DNA of 64,000 nt from Fragilariopsis cylindrus CCMP1102 (lineage: Eukaryota; Bacillariophyta; Bacillariophyceae; Bacillariales; Bacillariaceae). Positions within the stretch are counted from its first letter, which is position 1, and each line of letters begins with the position of its first letter. This document shows positions 40,587-53,697 of the stretch, in pieces. The notes under the pieces were generated by a model that was given only the letters and a program-made list of their open reading frames with translations, had not been told where the DNA came from and did no database searches. The position numbers and the translations under genes were made by a program. The stretch is from contig FMBT01000330.1 in the NCBI GenBank assembly GCA_900095095.1, positions 280,297 to 344,296 of the forward strand, read 5' to 3'.

Positions 40587-41303
40587 TCATTTTTTTATAA
40601 AAGACATAATACCAGTTACATCTTTTTCACGAAAAGTTAATTCTGCAATTATTAAAGTTTGACGTGTCAGATCATTGTTTTCATCTGCAACTTCTTCTAA
40701 GAAATCTGTCAAAACCATGTCACCACCACCTGTGTGTCTCTGTCGCCATCCCAATGGCAGCGGTCCAATTCTTCCATGCACACATTCGATTGGACCGCTG
40801 CCATCGGGACGGGGAGCAATATGTATATATTCCATTCGATTTTTCTCATCATAAAGTTCATCGTCGAATTGAATATTTAGATCATCTATATTGAATCGTT
40901 GTACGACCACTCCACCCAATCGTATTTCAATTTCATTTAATGAACTTAATGGAAAACCATCAGTAGTAATATCATCACCACTACCTTTATCAAATTGTAA
41001 GTAAATTCGATCTTCAACAGCATTGTCTCGTTCAGCATTTTTGATTGATGTTTCATAATGAATAGGTGTACCATTCGTACCTGTAATCTGTACAAGTAAT
41101 CGTTCATTTTCTCTAGATTGTAATACATCAATTTCATTTTTCAATTCATTATTTTCTTGTATCATCCCTGCTACCGTACGATCTTGGAGAACAGCTGCAA
41201 CGAGCGGTGCTAAATCTGATCCGGACATGATGTCTCTATGCATACGATGATGTACTGTAATTGTGAATGGTCCCTGAAAGTTTAATTGGATACCGGTACT
41301 CAT
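40587..41303 (-). CDS. Hypothetical coiled-coil protein
   Basis: 238 residues, single exon, intact from ATG 41303 to TGA. Residues about 28-65 form a heptad-like helix (LAPLVAAVLQDRTVAGMIQENNELKNEI), followed by a beta-rich C-terminal domain of about 150 residues (EDRIYLQFDKGSGDD, LNEIEIRLGGVVVQRFNID, MVLTDFLEEV). I do not recognise a named family, though a coiled coil plus such a domain recalls expanded diatom families of unknown function. It starts about 560 bases from ATR, in the opposite direction. A perfect 16-base inverted repeat lies inside the coding sequence. Confidence 0.65.
   Translation of the reverse strand: MSTGIQLNFQGPFTITVHHRMHRDIMSGSDLAPLVAAVLQDRTVAGMIQENNELKNEIDVLQSRENERLLVQITGTNGTPIHYETSIKNAERDNAVEDRIYLQFDKGSGDDITTDGFPLSSLNEIEIRLGGVVVQRFNIDDLNIQFDDELYDEKNRMEYIHIAPRPDGSGPIECVHGRIGPLPLGWRQRHTGGGDMVLTDFLEEVADENNDLTRQTLIIAELTFREKDVTGIMSFIKK
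40754..40804. repeat. Perfect 16-base inverted repeat inside a CDS
   Basis: Arms 40754-40769 (ATGGCAGCGGTCCAAT) and 40789-40804 are exact reverse complements around a 19-base loop, able to form a strong hairpin in DNA or in the mRNA of the overlapping gene. Confidence 0.9.
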
Positions 41304-41863
41304 TGATTTTGGTAAAAGTTGTGTCGTTGTGTGTGCTTTTATCGCGTAAATTTCTATCCTGCATTTTTTCCTGCCTTAATTATTAACAGTAATCGTGGTT
41401 GCTCTCGCGCAACGTTCTAGATTTTCCGGTTGTTCAACCTGGAAAAATAAGAGCGCGAGCCAATTTCCTTGCACCTTCCAAATTTTGACCGCGCCATCAT
41501 TGTTCAATGATGATCTTTTTAAATTAATAAATTAATTTAGCTCAGCATCGCCTTTTGTTGCTTTCTTCAAATTCCAAACATACCTTCGAACTACTGTATT
41601 ACTTGACTTGAACGAACCAAAGGATTTGAATTAGATACTACAGTAGATAAGTGGTCACATTATTGTCAGTCTTCTATCGACGTCAAACAAATGATATAAC
41701 ACAGTACAAATTGTGATACTTACATAGATAATATTCTCGAAAAATCAGAGTAAGATAAGATACAAAACGAAACGAAACGCAACGATACAATACAATCCGG
41801 TACGGTAGTGGTGCTGACGCCTGATCGATACCAGCAAGTTACAACGTGAACAGCAAGGATAGG

Positions 41864-44800
41864 ATGCCTAAGCGACAACGGACTTCTCGTTACAGTATTG
41901 TTGCTGCGGAGGAGGAGGAAACTTCAACTTCAACTTCAACTCCATCCACCGGGACTAACAACAGACGATCGTCTACGAGATCCGGATCATCTTCAACACC
42001 AACGTCATCCACATCCACGTCTACATCCACATCCACATCAAATTCATCGTCGTCGAAGACCAGGAACAGGAATAGTAATAAGAAAGGACAGAATCAGAGA
42101 CGGGTCTTATCGTCGTCATCGTCATCGTCTTCCTCCTCAAATAATCAGAAACAACAGCAACAGCAATTACCGAATCAAAAACAACAACAGCAAAGACAAA
42201 AGGAACAACAACAGCAACAACAACAACATCAGAAGGTACAACAACGATTAGCATCGGGATTGTTATTACAATTATTAAATGCCTGTGAAAAACATCATAC
42301 ATCTTGTCATCCTAATTATAATCATTCGCATGATTTTCATCATCATCATTCCTCCGATGAAAATGATCTTCCTATTCAATGTAAGAACGCAATCAAATCA
42401 TTACGAGAATTTATTCCAAAACTTGAAAGGGCTATACCACCAAAACCATCATCGTCCGTCAACGTCATCGTCGTCAACTGCATCTGCATCTGCACCTGCA
42501 TCTTAGCAGTATTACTAGTAACAGGAAAAGAAGATATAACAGATACAGATAATGATAATAATAATAATAATAATAGTGGTGTTTCTATGGATGTTATTCA
42601 ATTGTGTCGATTCTATGACAACGTCGTTCGTGGAAATTATTGCCCGCATTTGCCTCATATCTTTGAAGGTGGAACAAATCCTGAATTGATACTCGATAAG
42701 GTTTGGTACCTACTACGTCATTCATTGAATGCTAATATCAACAGCAACAATAGCAACAGCAGCAACAACAATAAAGAATCATCATCATCATCATCATCAC
42801 CATCGACCGATAATGACAATGCAACTGCAACAGCAACAACATACCTTGACTGTATAAGTCGTACCATAGCGGGTTTGTTGTCATTTGTGGTAGATGATTC
42901 AAATAAGCATATACGTCGGAAAATATTTGTCGATTGGATTGATTTTTCAGAAGATATAGCAGTCCTGATGATCCTGTTGAAGAATTCGTCACAGCAGACA
43001 CATCAGCAACAGCAACAGCAATATAGAAAAGGCATCAACAGCAACAACGACGGTAGTAAGATTTCTCATCTTCCAGTACGGTTATCCCTATTTGAAGAAA
43101 CCTCTTTGGTCATACAGGAACGGCGACAACAAGAGCAAGGAAACGATGAAGGAGAAACCAGTGACAGTAAAAAGTGCAACAGCAACAGCAACAATTGCGA
43201 TAACTACTCTTTAGAATTGTATCGATGGGAGCAGGTACAAATCTTACAAACTATTGTTCTTAATGTTTTGAATGCCTTGACATCGAATGGATCTGCCTTG
43301 GAGCGTCTTCAAACATCACCGGAACAACACCAGCAACAAGAAATTGCATCGTCACCACCACCGGAACAACCATCTATGTTGTTGGGAGGGGACGTAGATT
43401 TATCCTTCCCATCTGATATTGTCACGGACACCGAGATAGTGTCGTCATTATTGGCGAGTTTCAAGCCAGCAATGATGTTGTGTTTACATAATAAAGGTTA
43501 TAAAAACGATGATAATAATAATAAAAAGACGGCCATGATGATGATGTTGCTCGCGAAAATGAAAAACAACGAAAAAAGACGTCTTCGATTACAGTAGAAA
43601 TTATGATTCGATTGTGTCTCGACTGGCATCGGTTGGGATCAGCAACGATTGCGATTCCGTTGCTGCCTAGCATTATCGACGCAGCCATATTGACAGCTAG
43701 GACTGTTCGTCTCACTTTATTACAAATGCCATCGTCACGACAAGAAGGACAAGATGATGATGATGATGCTAATGATAACTACTACTACGAAGAACGTCTT
43801 GCCTTATTATTGAATCAAATAGTTTGTCATCCACCAGGTTTCGATGACGGCTACGATAAAGATGATGACGATGATGATCGGTGTGTTGCGAAGGCGATCC
43901 ATTCTACCGTTTGGACGGTCTTACTAGATTGTCTTGAGGGAATAGCTTTTCGACTACGTCAACGACGACAAATAACTTGCCAACACTACCAACAACATGA
44001 ACGCGCTACTTCTTCTTCGTCTTCAACGTTAGAACCTCCTACATCGTGTGTTGTTGTATTGGATGTCGCGGTCCTTCAGACGATTCATTTCATCGCGGCA
44101 TCCACACCGTCTTTGGCGCACGCAGGATCCAATTATTGCACAGCGCGTGGACTCTTTCCAAATTTGTTTCTTCTCTCATCGTCAACGTCATTGGCCGGAT
44201 ATTACCAAGACAACCATGATAACAATTGCGACGATAACTTGTTGTTGCGAGCGGCGTGCCAAACGTTAGGAGTACTCTTACATGCATCGGCATCAGATGC
44301 TAATAGTGCTTGTCTACTAGAAGAGGCATGCCAAGGGACGCTGAAGCGGCATGTTAGTAGAACCAACGAAGCGATTCTTCAACCTCGGGGCGACGTTGGT
44401 CTGGCAGGTTTTGGAAAAAGAACGACGAAGGTGGCGTTAGAAATAAATGGAGCTGTAGCAATTGATGATAAGAATGACAAAGATAACCGCAACGACGGGC
44501 ATATTCAGGTCAACGAACGCCGAAACTCAAAACGAAAACGTGGATCACTAACTCCGGAGCCTTTGGACTTATCTATTTCGACCGTACGTAGGGCAACGTC
44601 TAACAAGGAAATGTATGACGTGATTCTCTATCCAGCGATGTGGTACGATGCCCTTGGCACGTTTTTTGATCATCTTTTGGATGTCGGGAAAAATATCAAA
44701 GAGTCATACGTACGGGTAGCTTCGGATGGAGGAAATTGCGATAGATTCATGGTAGAACGTGTTGTCGAGCAGCTACGTTGCTTGTCGGGAGGGCTTCGAC

Positions 44801-47800
44801 TCGCTCTATCGTTGATCCGAAAAATATCTATATCTACTGGTATTTCGAGAGTGGCTCGTGAATTGTCCGGATACTTACTGAGCGCTTGTGGTATATTTTT
44901 ACATAAATGTAAGAATCCAGACACTTTGAGAACGCCGTTAGGCTACGCAGTGGCAGATGCCTTGATTGGGTGTGGGCTCTCGATGCATTTTTCGAAATTG
45001 GAGTCGGACGGGCAGTCGATCGACTTTGCTCGTAACTTTCTCGATTCCGTCTCTTCTTTCAGTGGAAGGCTTCTCGAATTAGGACCGCAACAACAATATG
45101 ATGGTCTCTCTTGTAACACATGTACGGGAATTCCGGCATACTTCACAGAAGATATTCGATGTCAGACTCGTCATAGATCGTACCGTGATATATACTCTAT
45201 CGTCCCATCATCGTGTTGTAAAAATGCCAAAGAATGGTTATTCGATAAGTCCATCACGGTCCTGGATTCGTTCCCTTTATTTGTTCGGGCTGCACTACTT
45301 TCCTCCCTTCATCCCGTGTTACACAATGCATTTCCTACCGGATTGAACGAAGAAATCCAGCCTCTTTTTGGGTCCTATTCACTAGATGTTTTCGTCACAT
45401 TTTTCATCGACTACGCGAAAGCCAAGAAAAGAGACTCAACAGAAATTTATTCAAAGAAAAACATCGCTTCTTTGTTACATTTGCTACCGTTGATGTTGGT
45501 CCCTCGAGGTGATGGGCAAGGAATAAGCGCGATAATGATGGGAGAAGTAGATGAAAAAGAGAATGACTCGGATCCTTCAAATTCTTCGTCTTTCGCTAGA
45601 GCTATATTATTGTTGCTTCGAAACGGGTTGAATCCTCTAATCGAATCGCTGAAAGACGACGATAATTTTATTTTTCAGAGTCTCTTTTCCACACTAGGTC
45701 ATATCCAAACCATAGTCGATGATGTCGATATTGGATTTTCCATGCGAGATCCCTCAAGCATTCTCGAATTCATTGTACCGAGGCATAAACGGTTACAGGA
45801 TGTTGAAAGCAAGAAAGATGAGGTCTCTTCAATTTTACGTGGGATGATGTTTCTGGTTGCAAACAGAGCAGTGCGAAATGACGATGATCATATTTCACGA
45901 TATCTTATATGGATGTGTGCTGCTAGATATTGCGTTAGCGCTACGTCATCCGAAATCCGACAACAACTTATGGCGAAATCTTTTCAAATAACTGCAATTG
46001 GTTCAGATGAGGAAAGAACAAAACAAAGTGCGTCACCTCGCGATGGGTTATTATCGTGGCTTGTTGCTGCTCCTTTTTCTGATCCCAATTGCGTTCTCAG
46101 AAAATATATTTCTCGGGAGCTCCCATATGTACTGACGGCAAAAGAGCATAGCTTTCTTGTATCTCGATTCTCTTCAAGTGAAAGTTTTCAAGAATACTGT
46201 ACATATTCTCGCGTAGAAAGAAAGGATAGGGGTGACGAGGCCATGGCCAGCTTAGTTAAGATCTCCGATGAAGTCGTTCATGGACTATTTGAGGAAATTG
46301 ATGGTTTGTTGAATGAATGTTGTGGAATTTCGGATAAACAATTATCTTTATCTATCGGAAAAGAAAGTAGGCGCGACGAAGAACATTCTAACCACCGTAA
46401 TGAACGAGAGAGTCACTTGACTATGCAACGAACAGCAGCTGGGATTTTGGCATCCTTGTGCTACAATGCGGGATTAGATCATCCCATTGGAAGGACTTTG
46501 TTCGAGAAGGGAGCATTACGACTGATACGTATGTGGGCAGACACATCAAATGACAAAGGAGACTCCTCTTTTCCAGAACTCCGGAGTACATCGAGTAGTA
46601 GAGCATCAGCCTTTGGGGGACTTTCGTGCTTGTCTGAATCACGTAGCCTATCAATTTGTTTTTCTGATGAGATATCATGGACCTACTTTCCCTCTGCTAT
46701 ATTATCCGATGTTTTCATCGTCAATGATGGCAAAAGTCGGAGAGAACAGTACGAACTGCTGGAGTCGTTAGTCAGAACTTTCTTCACTTTAGCTCAAGAT
46801 TCCTTAGAGAAAATGAAATCAACGGATGAAGCCAGTAGAATTATCGATGAAGTAATACCGTTAGCCATAGCCCAACTTGTAATCGAAAAAGATGAAGAAA
46901 TGATACCGCTGATAACTGGCTTCGATCTCTTCTTGACCGAGAGATGCATGGAATTCAAGACGATATCTAGAGGTGAAATACAGATAATTGGAAACTCTCA
47001 ATTACAAATCAAGAAACAAAAATCTTCGGCAATTTCAATGGGAATTAAACAACTAGAGAAGAAGACAAAAGACTTGTGCCTGAAAAAAATCGATAGAATA
47101 CTTCCACTCGTTCTTTTTCGCTCTGACCAAGATGAAGCTCTACCATTAAAGTTTTTTACGAGATTAATTGCACCCGTGACATTATCAAATATAATGGACA
47201 GTAAAGAGCAGCTTATATTGAAGGGGATTACATGGGAGATAGGTCGTAATCCCTACAAAAAGAAGTCTGCTGCGCGTGCTCTCAAGACAGCTGCTTTAGC
47301 TTGTCAAAAAGACCATTTGGATGGAATCCAACTAGATAATATGCCGGGCACGACTGCAGCTAAGCTGTGGGTAACAAAGCATTTTATGTATCTACTTGCA
47401 AACACGGTGCAATTGAACTGGAATTCGCGCAATACCTCTCAACAGATACAAGCTCTCAGTTCTCTTTATATACTACTGGACTTTCTAAACTCTTCAGAAG
47501 CAGCACAATATTTTCCACAAGTGTTGGCGGCCGTAAACGTAGCAATAAATGATAGTCAAGAAACACATCAGTATAAACCTGACAATGCATCGCTTCGTTT
47601 GCATGCGGTAAGATGCCTTTCCAAATTTATTCGGCTGTCAACGGAAGATAATATAGAAGTTGTGATCGACAATCTTACAACGATCGTTGTATCATTGCTT
47701 CCTATACTTGGAGATTATGGGTTTGACCTCGACGGATCGACACTACAAGAGTCACGAGATGAAGCAGTCTCGATGCTTGAATTCCTTACTCGTGCGGAAT

Positions 47801-50800
47801 TTGTTCGCAAATTTCCAAAGGCCTATTCTGAAATTCCATTCCTTCCGGCATACGCATCACTCGCAAACGTACACAAATCATTAAGAGATAACGGTATAAA
47901 CTTCGATAACCTCTTAATCCTGTCAACTTCCACTTCGGAATCGCAGACCCGACGGGGTAGCTTGACTAGTGAAAATACCAGCAAGGCGTCGTCTTTGACA
48001 TCACCCAATGGAGGAGATAGTGTTTTAGCTCTGCAAAATCGACTAAGTTTGGTTTGTTCGCTACTCGACAACGAAAACACAAGTGTGAGAAGTGTGGCGC
48101 TGCAGCATCTAGTGGATTTACTTCGCGCAAATAGGGATTTATTCCATAGCCTTGTAGAGAATGATGGGGGATCGTCGATCAAAAATTATCTCACTGTGAT
48201 ATTTAAACCCGGCAGCAATGACGGTAGTAATGATCGATCCAGGGAAGTGACAAGCGTGACGATTTCTGAGATGATAGAAAAATTGATGCGGAGGTGCGTG
48301 CACGAAACGGACCCTCGCGTTCGTCTTAAGCTGGCAACATGTCTAGGAGAAATCGGTGCTATCGGAGAAAATAGACTCGACGATATGTCCTTATTCAGAT
48401 CAAAAAGGAACGAGTCGGTATCAATGTACCAGTGGAGACTCGATCATCCTCCATGGCAGTCTCGTGCCGCGAAGTACGAGTTGCAGCTTGTCACGAAGTG
48501 CCTAGTTGTCGCGCTTAAAGCGGCACCGTCTTCTGGGGAACAAATCAAAATTTCTTTTACAATTCAGCAGCTTCTTGAACTACTTGATGAATCAGTCAAG
48601 GTAGATGAAAATACGAACTCAACAAATGATCAAGCTAAGCCGCAAAAAGGGGAAATGAGCAAGTGGCTATTAGATAGACTAATAGAAAGCAAAGTATACG
48701 ACTCCGTTGAACCATTTTGGTCATCAGAATTTAGTACAAAGGTAAGGACGAAAAGAGCCACCAGTATGTCTTGATAGCAATCAATTTAACCCCCTGGGGA
48801 TTTCTCATCATAATTTGTATACATATTGTTTATCTTTGATAATACCGTAGACGGAAGGTACGATGAGGCAACCTCCATTTTTTAGAGGGTCAGACTCATA
48901 CTACGTTTGGATTTCACAGTTTTGTCGTTGGATGATTACGAAGTCCAATGAGTGTGCATTGAGTCGATGGAAAGACTTTTTCTTTGCGTGTCGAACAGCC
49001 GTAAGATCATTGGCTGGTTTGGAAACTGCAGAGTTTATCTTCCCTCTTCTTGTTTTGGACCGTATTTGTTTTGGATCCGCTGAAGAACTCGAGTTGATTT
49101 GTCAAGAACTTCGCCAAGTACTAGATTTCGAATCTGATTCAGTTCGGATGGAGCTCAGCGATCGCCAGAAGGCAGTTGGTGGATTCTTTAAAATGATGGG
49201 TACGTTGACCATTGGGTCGAACATGAGACCGAAGAGCGATATAGATCAAAACGCAACTCTAATTCAAAACGATCTACTAGGGGAAATCCGAAGCGGAATA
49301 CGAGTGACGACAGTGCTTCTATATTAAATTGGCCTGTCGATGAAACAATAACACAAATCAATCTTTTGATTTCTCGGATCCCGCTGATGGATCAAGCAAG
49401 GGCCGCTACAAAGGTTGGAATGCACGCGAAGTCATTGAGGCTCCTTGAAACGGTAGCGAGACAGAATATAGTGGAAAAGTTCTTTGAATCAAGTGACGAT
49501 AAATCCGGTGAAATTCTCCTGGCCGGCAGTGTCCTTCAGTCATCTTTGTTGGAGAGTGCCGACCTTGATTTGATGAGAACTGTGCTCTCAAATCTGAATG
49601 ATTGCGAGACTATGAATATTGTTGGAGAGAATTCATATCTATCAAATCCATTACTGCAGGTATCTGATAGTATCCAATGGAAGGAAGCCTCTGGAAACTA
49701 TGAGGGCGCCCTTCGCGATTATGAGCGGGCTCTACAAGTCCGTAAGGTTGATAGTTTAGGAAAATCAGATTTGGAGAGAGGGGCACTTGATTGCATGTTG
49801 AAGTTGGGTCGTTTCGAGAGTATTTTAAGTCGTGCACTTACCCAAGATACGAACGCCGAGAAAATAGCTTCAAAATCCTTTGCCGTGGAGGCTGCGTGGC
49901 GTCTTGGCCAATGGGATCGACTTTCAGGTCTAGTTGAGGAGAATAAATACAATAAGATATATCCTTCTTCCGATGATGAGTACCGTCAAGCAACTGGTGA
50001 AGCGATTGTGTGCTTGCGGGATCAGGCTGGAATAGCGATTGCCGATTCTCTGCAAAATGCTAGGGCTTCTATCATGGATAACCTATCTAGTGTGGCTAGC
50101 GAGAGCTATTCAAGAGCGTACGCAGATATTGTACGATTACAATGTATTCGAGAGCTGGAAGACTCCGCAACATTGTTATGCAACGTAGCTGATGGAGACT
50201 TTCTAACCTTGAGTGAAGTAGCAGAGTCTAGGCTTCACCAAGGCTGGGCTTGGGAAGGTCGTTTGAAATTGACCACGCCGCATGCGGCATCAGAAATCAT
50301 GAACACGCGAGTAGCAATTGCAAGATTGGGTAATGATCCGGTAATGGAAAGTTCGCTTCTACTTGGCATTGGTAGACAAGCCCGTAACGATGGTATGCCT
50401 ACAGTCGCTGAAAATTTCTACTCGCAAGCCGAGGCCGCTCTTTCTTTGACTCCCGGGCTCGAATATACTAATGGTCATAAGCTAGATAGTCTCTTGGATG
50501 ATGTACGAGTACAATATGCAAAGTTGAAGAATGAATCTGGCGAGAATATCCTTGCGCTCAAGATTCTTGGACAAGGAATGGTAGAGAATGCATTCAGTGA
50601 AATGATCCATGACAATGGCAATACCGAGAGTATGATGAAAATCGCTGTGAAGCATGAACGATTGAGAGCCGAAAAAACATTCGGGGTGAACGTATCCGCT
50701 GGGAACGAAAAACATTTGTCGACCGCTTTGCAAAGCGGCTCCTTCGACTTACACAATGGACTGTGAAGGAGGCATGCAGAGTGGAAATGAAATAATTGAC

Positions 50801-53466
50801 AGATTTCAAACAGTAATCAGACTCTCACCAGAGTGGGAAAAGGGTAAGTGGCTCATGCTTTGTGCGTCTAATAATCTTCAATTTTGTCGATTCTCAAAAT
50901 CAAAATCTTCCTTCCCGCCATATTTTACTCTTTAGGCCATTTTCATTTCGCTAAATACTTAAACGAGTTGGTGACTCGATTTTTTGAGAAAGATTCTCCC
51001 CATGGATGAACGACGATGTAATGCGTTTCAACGCGCTCTATCGAGACAAAGTTTGCCACAATTACATCTTGCTTGCTATAGAACACTATGCTCTTGCTCT
51101 AAAGTTTGATATGAAGCATGTTTATCAAACTTTACCTCGCTTACTCTCTCTATGGTTTGACTTTGTTTCGGTTAAACTTCCTAAACATGATTCGGACAAC
51201 TCGTATCGAGCTGTGCAACCTGAATATCTTGGTAAGTTCTGTTTTGACTATTTATTCACAGTATTCATCGGCGATTCATTCCGCTAACTCTCCTTGTTTT
51301 CTGTCGAATTAATCAAGAATTTCTTATCTCGAACCAAAACAGAGCGAATGTTCTGATGGCTGATAACATCAAAGCAATCCCAGCTGCTGCTTACTACACA
51401 GCTATACCCCAGTTGGCATCCCGAGTGATGCACGACGACGAGGATACTGCAAAGATTGTCAAAAGAATTTTGGAAAGGGTGCTTGTTAAGTTTCCGCCTC
51501 AAGCAATGTGGCATCTTGCTTGGTTGAAAGGTTCTAAGAACAACGAGCGCTCAGCAATAGGGGGAGAAATTTTCAAAGGGGCAATAAAGGTTTTGGTCAA
51601 GAATCGACAAGTGAATGTCGCAAATCTTTTGAGAGATTCGGATTCTCTGTTCAAATTTCTTCAGGATCTCGCTAGGTGAGTGCTTTGTTCAAAATTTATT
51701 ATTGTTACACTATGATATCCAGTATACTCCTTCTAACCCATTTCTTACTGTCTTTAAATTCCTTGGTCATTGGTCTTTGTTTGTGTTTGTGTATGTGTGT
51801 GCAGGCATACTGGTAGCAAACCAGGAGAAAGGAAAATGTTGGTCAGACCATGGAAAGGAGAGATGGATCTCACTGAATTTATTCCTCCCGTACAGGCTGC
51901 CCTATCAATTTCTCCATTTAAATCTGTGAAGAGCAGCTCTAAAGAGTATTTTCCTCGAGTGGTTCCTCGAATGAGGGCATTCTCGTCAAATGTGGGCATT
52001 ATGATGTCAAAGGCAAAACCCAAAAAGCTGAAAGCATTTGCTGTACCAGGAACCTGGAAGAATGCGAACATGAGCGGAAGCAACAATACTGCCGGAGGAA
52101 AGAATGCCTCTGCAAATCCACTTGCTTGTGACATTGGAGAGATTCATTTTCTTGTTAAGCAAGAAGCAAAGGGCGATCTTCGCAAGGATGCACGTGTACA
52201 AGATTTAAACAATGTGATCAACCGATTAATGGCGTCTTCCAACAACTCAAACAGCACTCTTGCCAGCAGGAGTCGTCGTTTGCGTGTACGTACCTTTGCT
52301 GTGACGTGTCTTTCCGAAGACACTGGTATTCTGGAATGGGTGCCGGATACGGATTCAATGAGAAATCTTGTTTCCAAGTCATACAATCCCCAGACCACTC
52401 CTTACTGCCCGCGACGGAGAGGTTCCCGAATGACCAATTTTGGTGACGCATCAATGCGTTCTAACTTTGAGAGATCACAAAATCAATTCTTCAAAAACGG
52501 GTGCTTAACCCAAGCGGCAAAAATGTATTATAATCTTTGCCTTAAGCAGAATCCGCCCGTTTTGTCCTGGTGGTTTGTCCAGCATTTTAGTTCGGCAACT
52601 GATTGGTATGAAGCGAGGAAGAAATTTACTCTTACCGCTGCTGCTTGGTCCGCAATTGGTCATGTTATCGGTCTAGGGGATCGTCACTCGGAAAATATCT
52701 TGGTCGAGACCACAACCGGAAGAATCATTCACGTTGATTTTGATTGGTACGTTCTACTTCATCCCAGAAGTTTTTATTTGTATATCGTAATAATATTATC
52801 TGATTACAATTGATACACCAAACCTGGCAATATTCATTTCTACTCTAAACGGGCAAAAAACAACAAAACTCATCTATGTTTCCTTGCGTTTATATTTATT
52901 TTGCTTCTCGTCACTTCGTTTACAATTTTCTCTCTTTCAAAAGTATATTCGACAAGGGACTGAATCTTCCTCGTCCCGAGGTTGTACCGTTCCGGTTGAC
53001 ACCCAATATGTTAGACGCCTTCGGCCCTACCGGTGCCGATGGGATGTTTAGTAGTGGCATGGAATCATGTTTGGAAATATTGCGTGCCAACCGAGATACA
53101 CTCCTATCCGTTCTGGAACCCTTCATTAAAGATCCCGTCATCGACTGGAAACGCCACAGAACACAACAGACCGTATCGTCGACGAGGATTCCTTCTCACA
53201 TTATGGGGAAGGACTCTCACGGCGAAGCTAAGAGATCGATTCACGTTATCAAGGAACGTCTCTCCGGGATATGTAATTTGCGAAATCCTAATTACAGAAA
53301 GCTACGTAATATTATCCCGAAGGAACAACAGCAAGGTCGGACGGAAGAGGATATGATAGAAATCCTTCCCTTATCGGTAGAGGGTCAAGTCCAGAAATTG
53401 TGCGCGGAGGCATCAAAAAACGAGAACCTTATCCAGTTATATGTTGGATGGATGCCATGGGTGTAG
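41864..53466 (+). CDS. ATR: ATR checkpoint kinase (PI3-kinase-related), six exons
   Basis: Senses RPA-coated single-stranded DNA and signals replication stress by Ser/Thr phosphorylation in the nucleus. Exons: 41864-48741, 48851-50843, 50936-51231, 51318-51675, 51805-52746, 52944-53466, all GT-AG, about 3,660 residues. The N-terminus is a long poly-Ser/Gln/Asn/His region. Next come HEAT-type helices, then a UME-like region near 46800-47200, and the FAT domain (EKGHFHFAKYLNELV). Kinase landmarks are KGDLRKDARVQDLNNVINRL, LEWVPDT, the catalytic loop VIGLGDRHSENIL, HVDFDCIFDKG and VPFRLTPNMLDAFGPTG. FATC is LSVEGQVQKL to GWMPWV. These match ATR more closely than ATM. Frame breaks near 43545, 49290, 50735 and 51003 interrupt the exons and are probably consensus indels. 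Confidence 0.9.
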
Positions 53467-53697
53467 TATTCTTTCTTACAATGTTGTTAAAGGCACACAA
53501 TCAGTGCGTGCTTTCCCTATAGAGATAATATACAAGAGTAAATAATGCATTGCATTATTAAATTGAAGACGAAAATAAATTCATATTAAAAAATAGAATA
53601 ACTTGAGAGTATAAAATTCCTTTAATTACTTTTTGTAACGTCAATATATAATATTTAGTGCACATTATTTGTAGATGAATGCAGTAAATAATGTTGA
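53467..53697. other. Convergent 3' intergenic gap
   Basis: 231 AT-rich bases between the stop codons of ATR and the alpha/beta hydrolase. It must hold both polyadenylation regions. Confidence 0.6.

Noticed and set aside
37010-51003. Genome-wide programmed frameshifting as in some ciliates
   Set aside because: The shift sites share no motif such as AAA-stop and differ in direction; small deletions in the consensus explain them more simply.
43603-53466. ATM/Tel1 or TOR identity for the large kinase
   Set aside because: The DLRKDARVQDLNNVIN, LEWVPDT and EKGHFHFAKYL segments and the FATC end match ATR better, and no TOR FRB-like domain was noticed.
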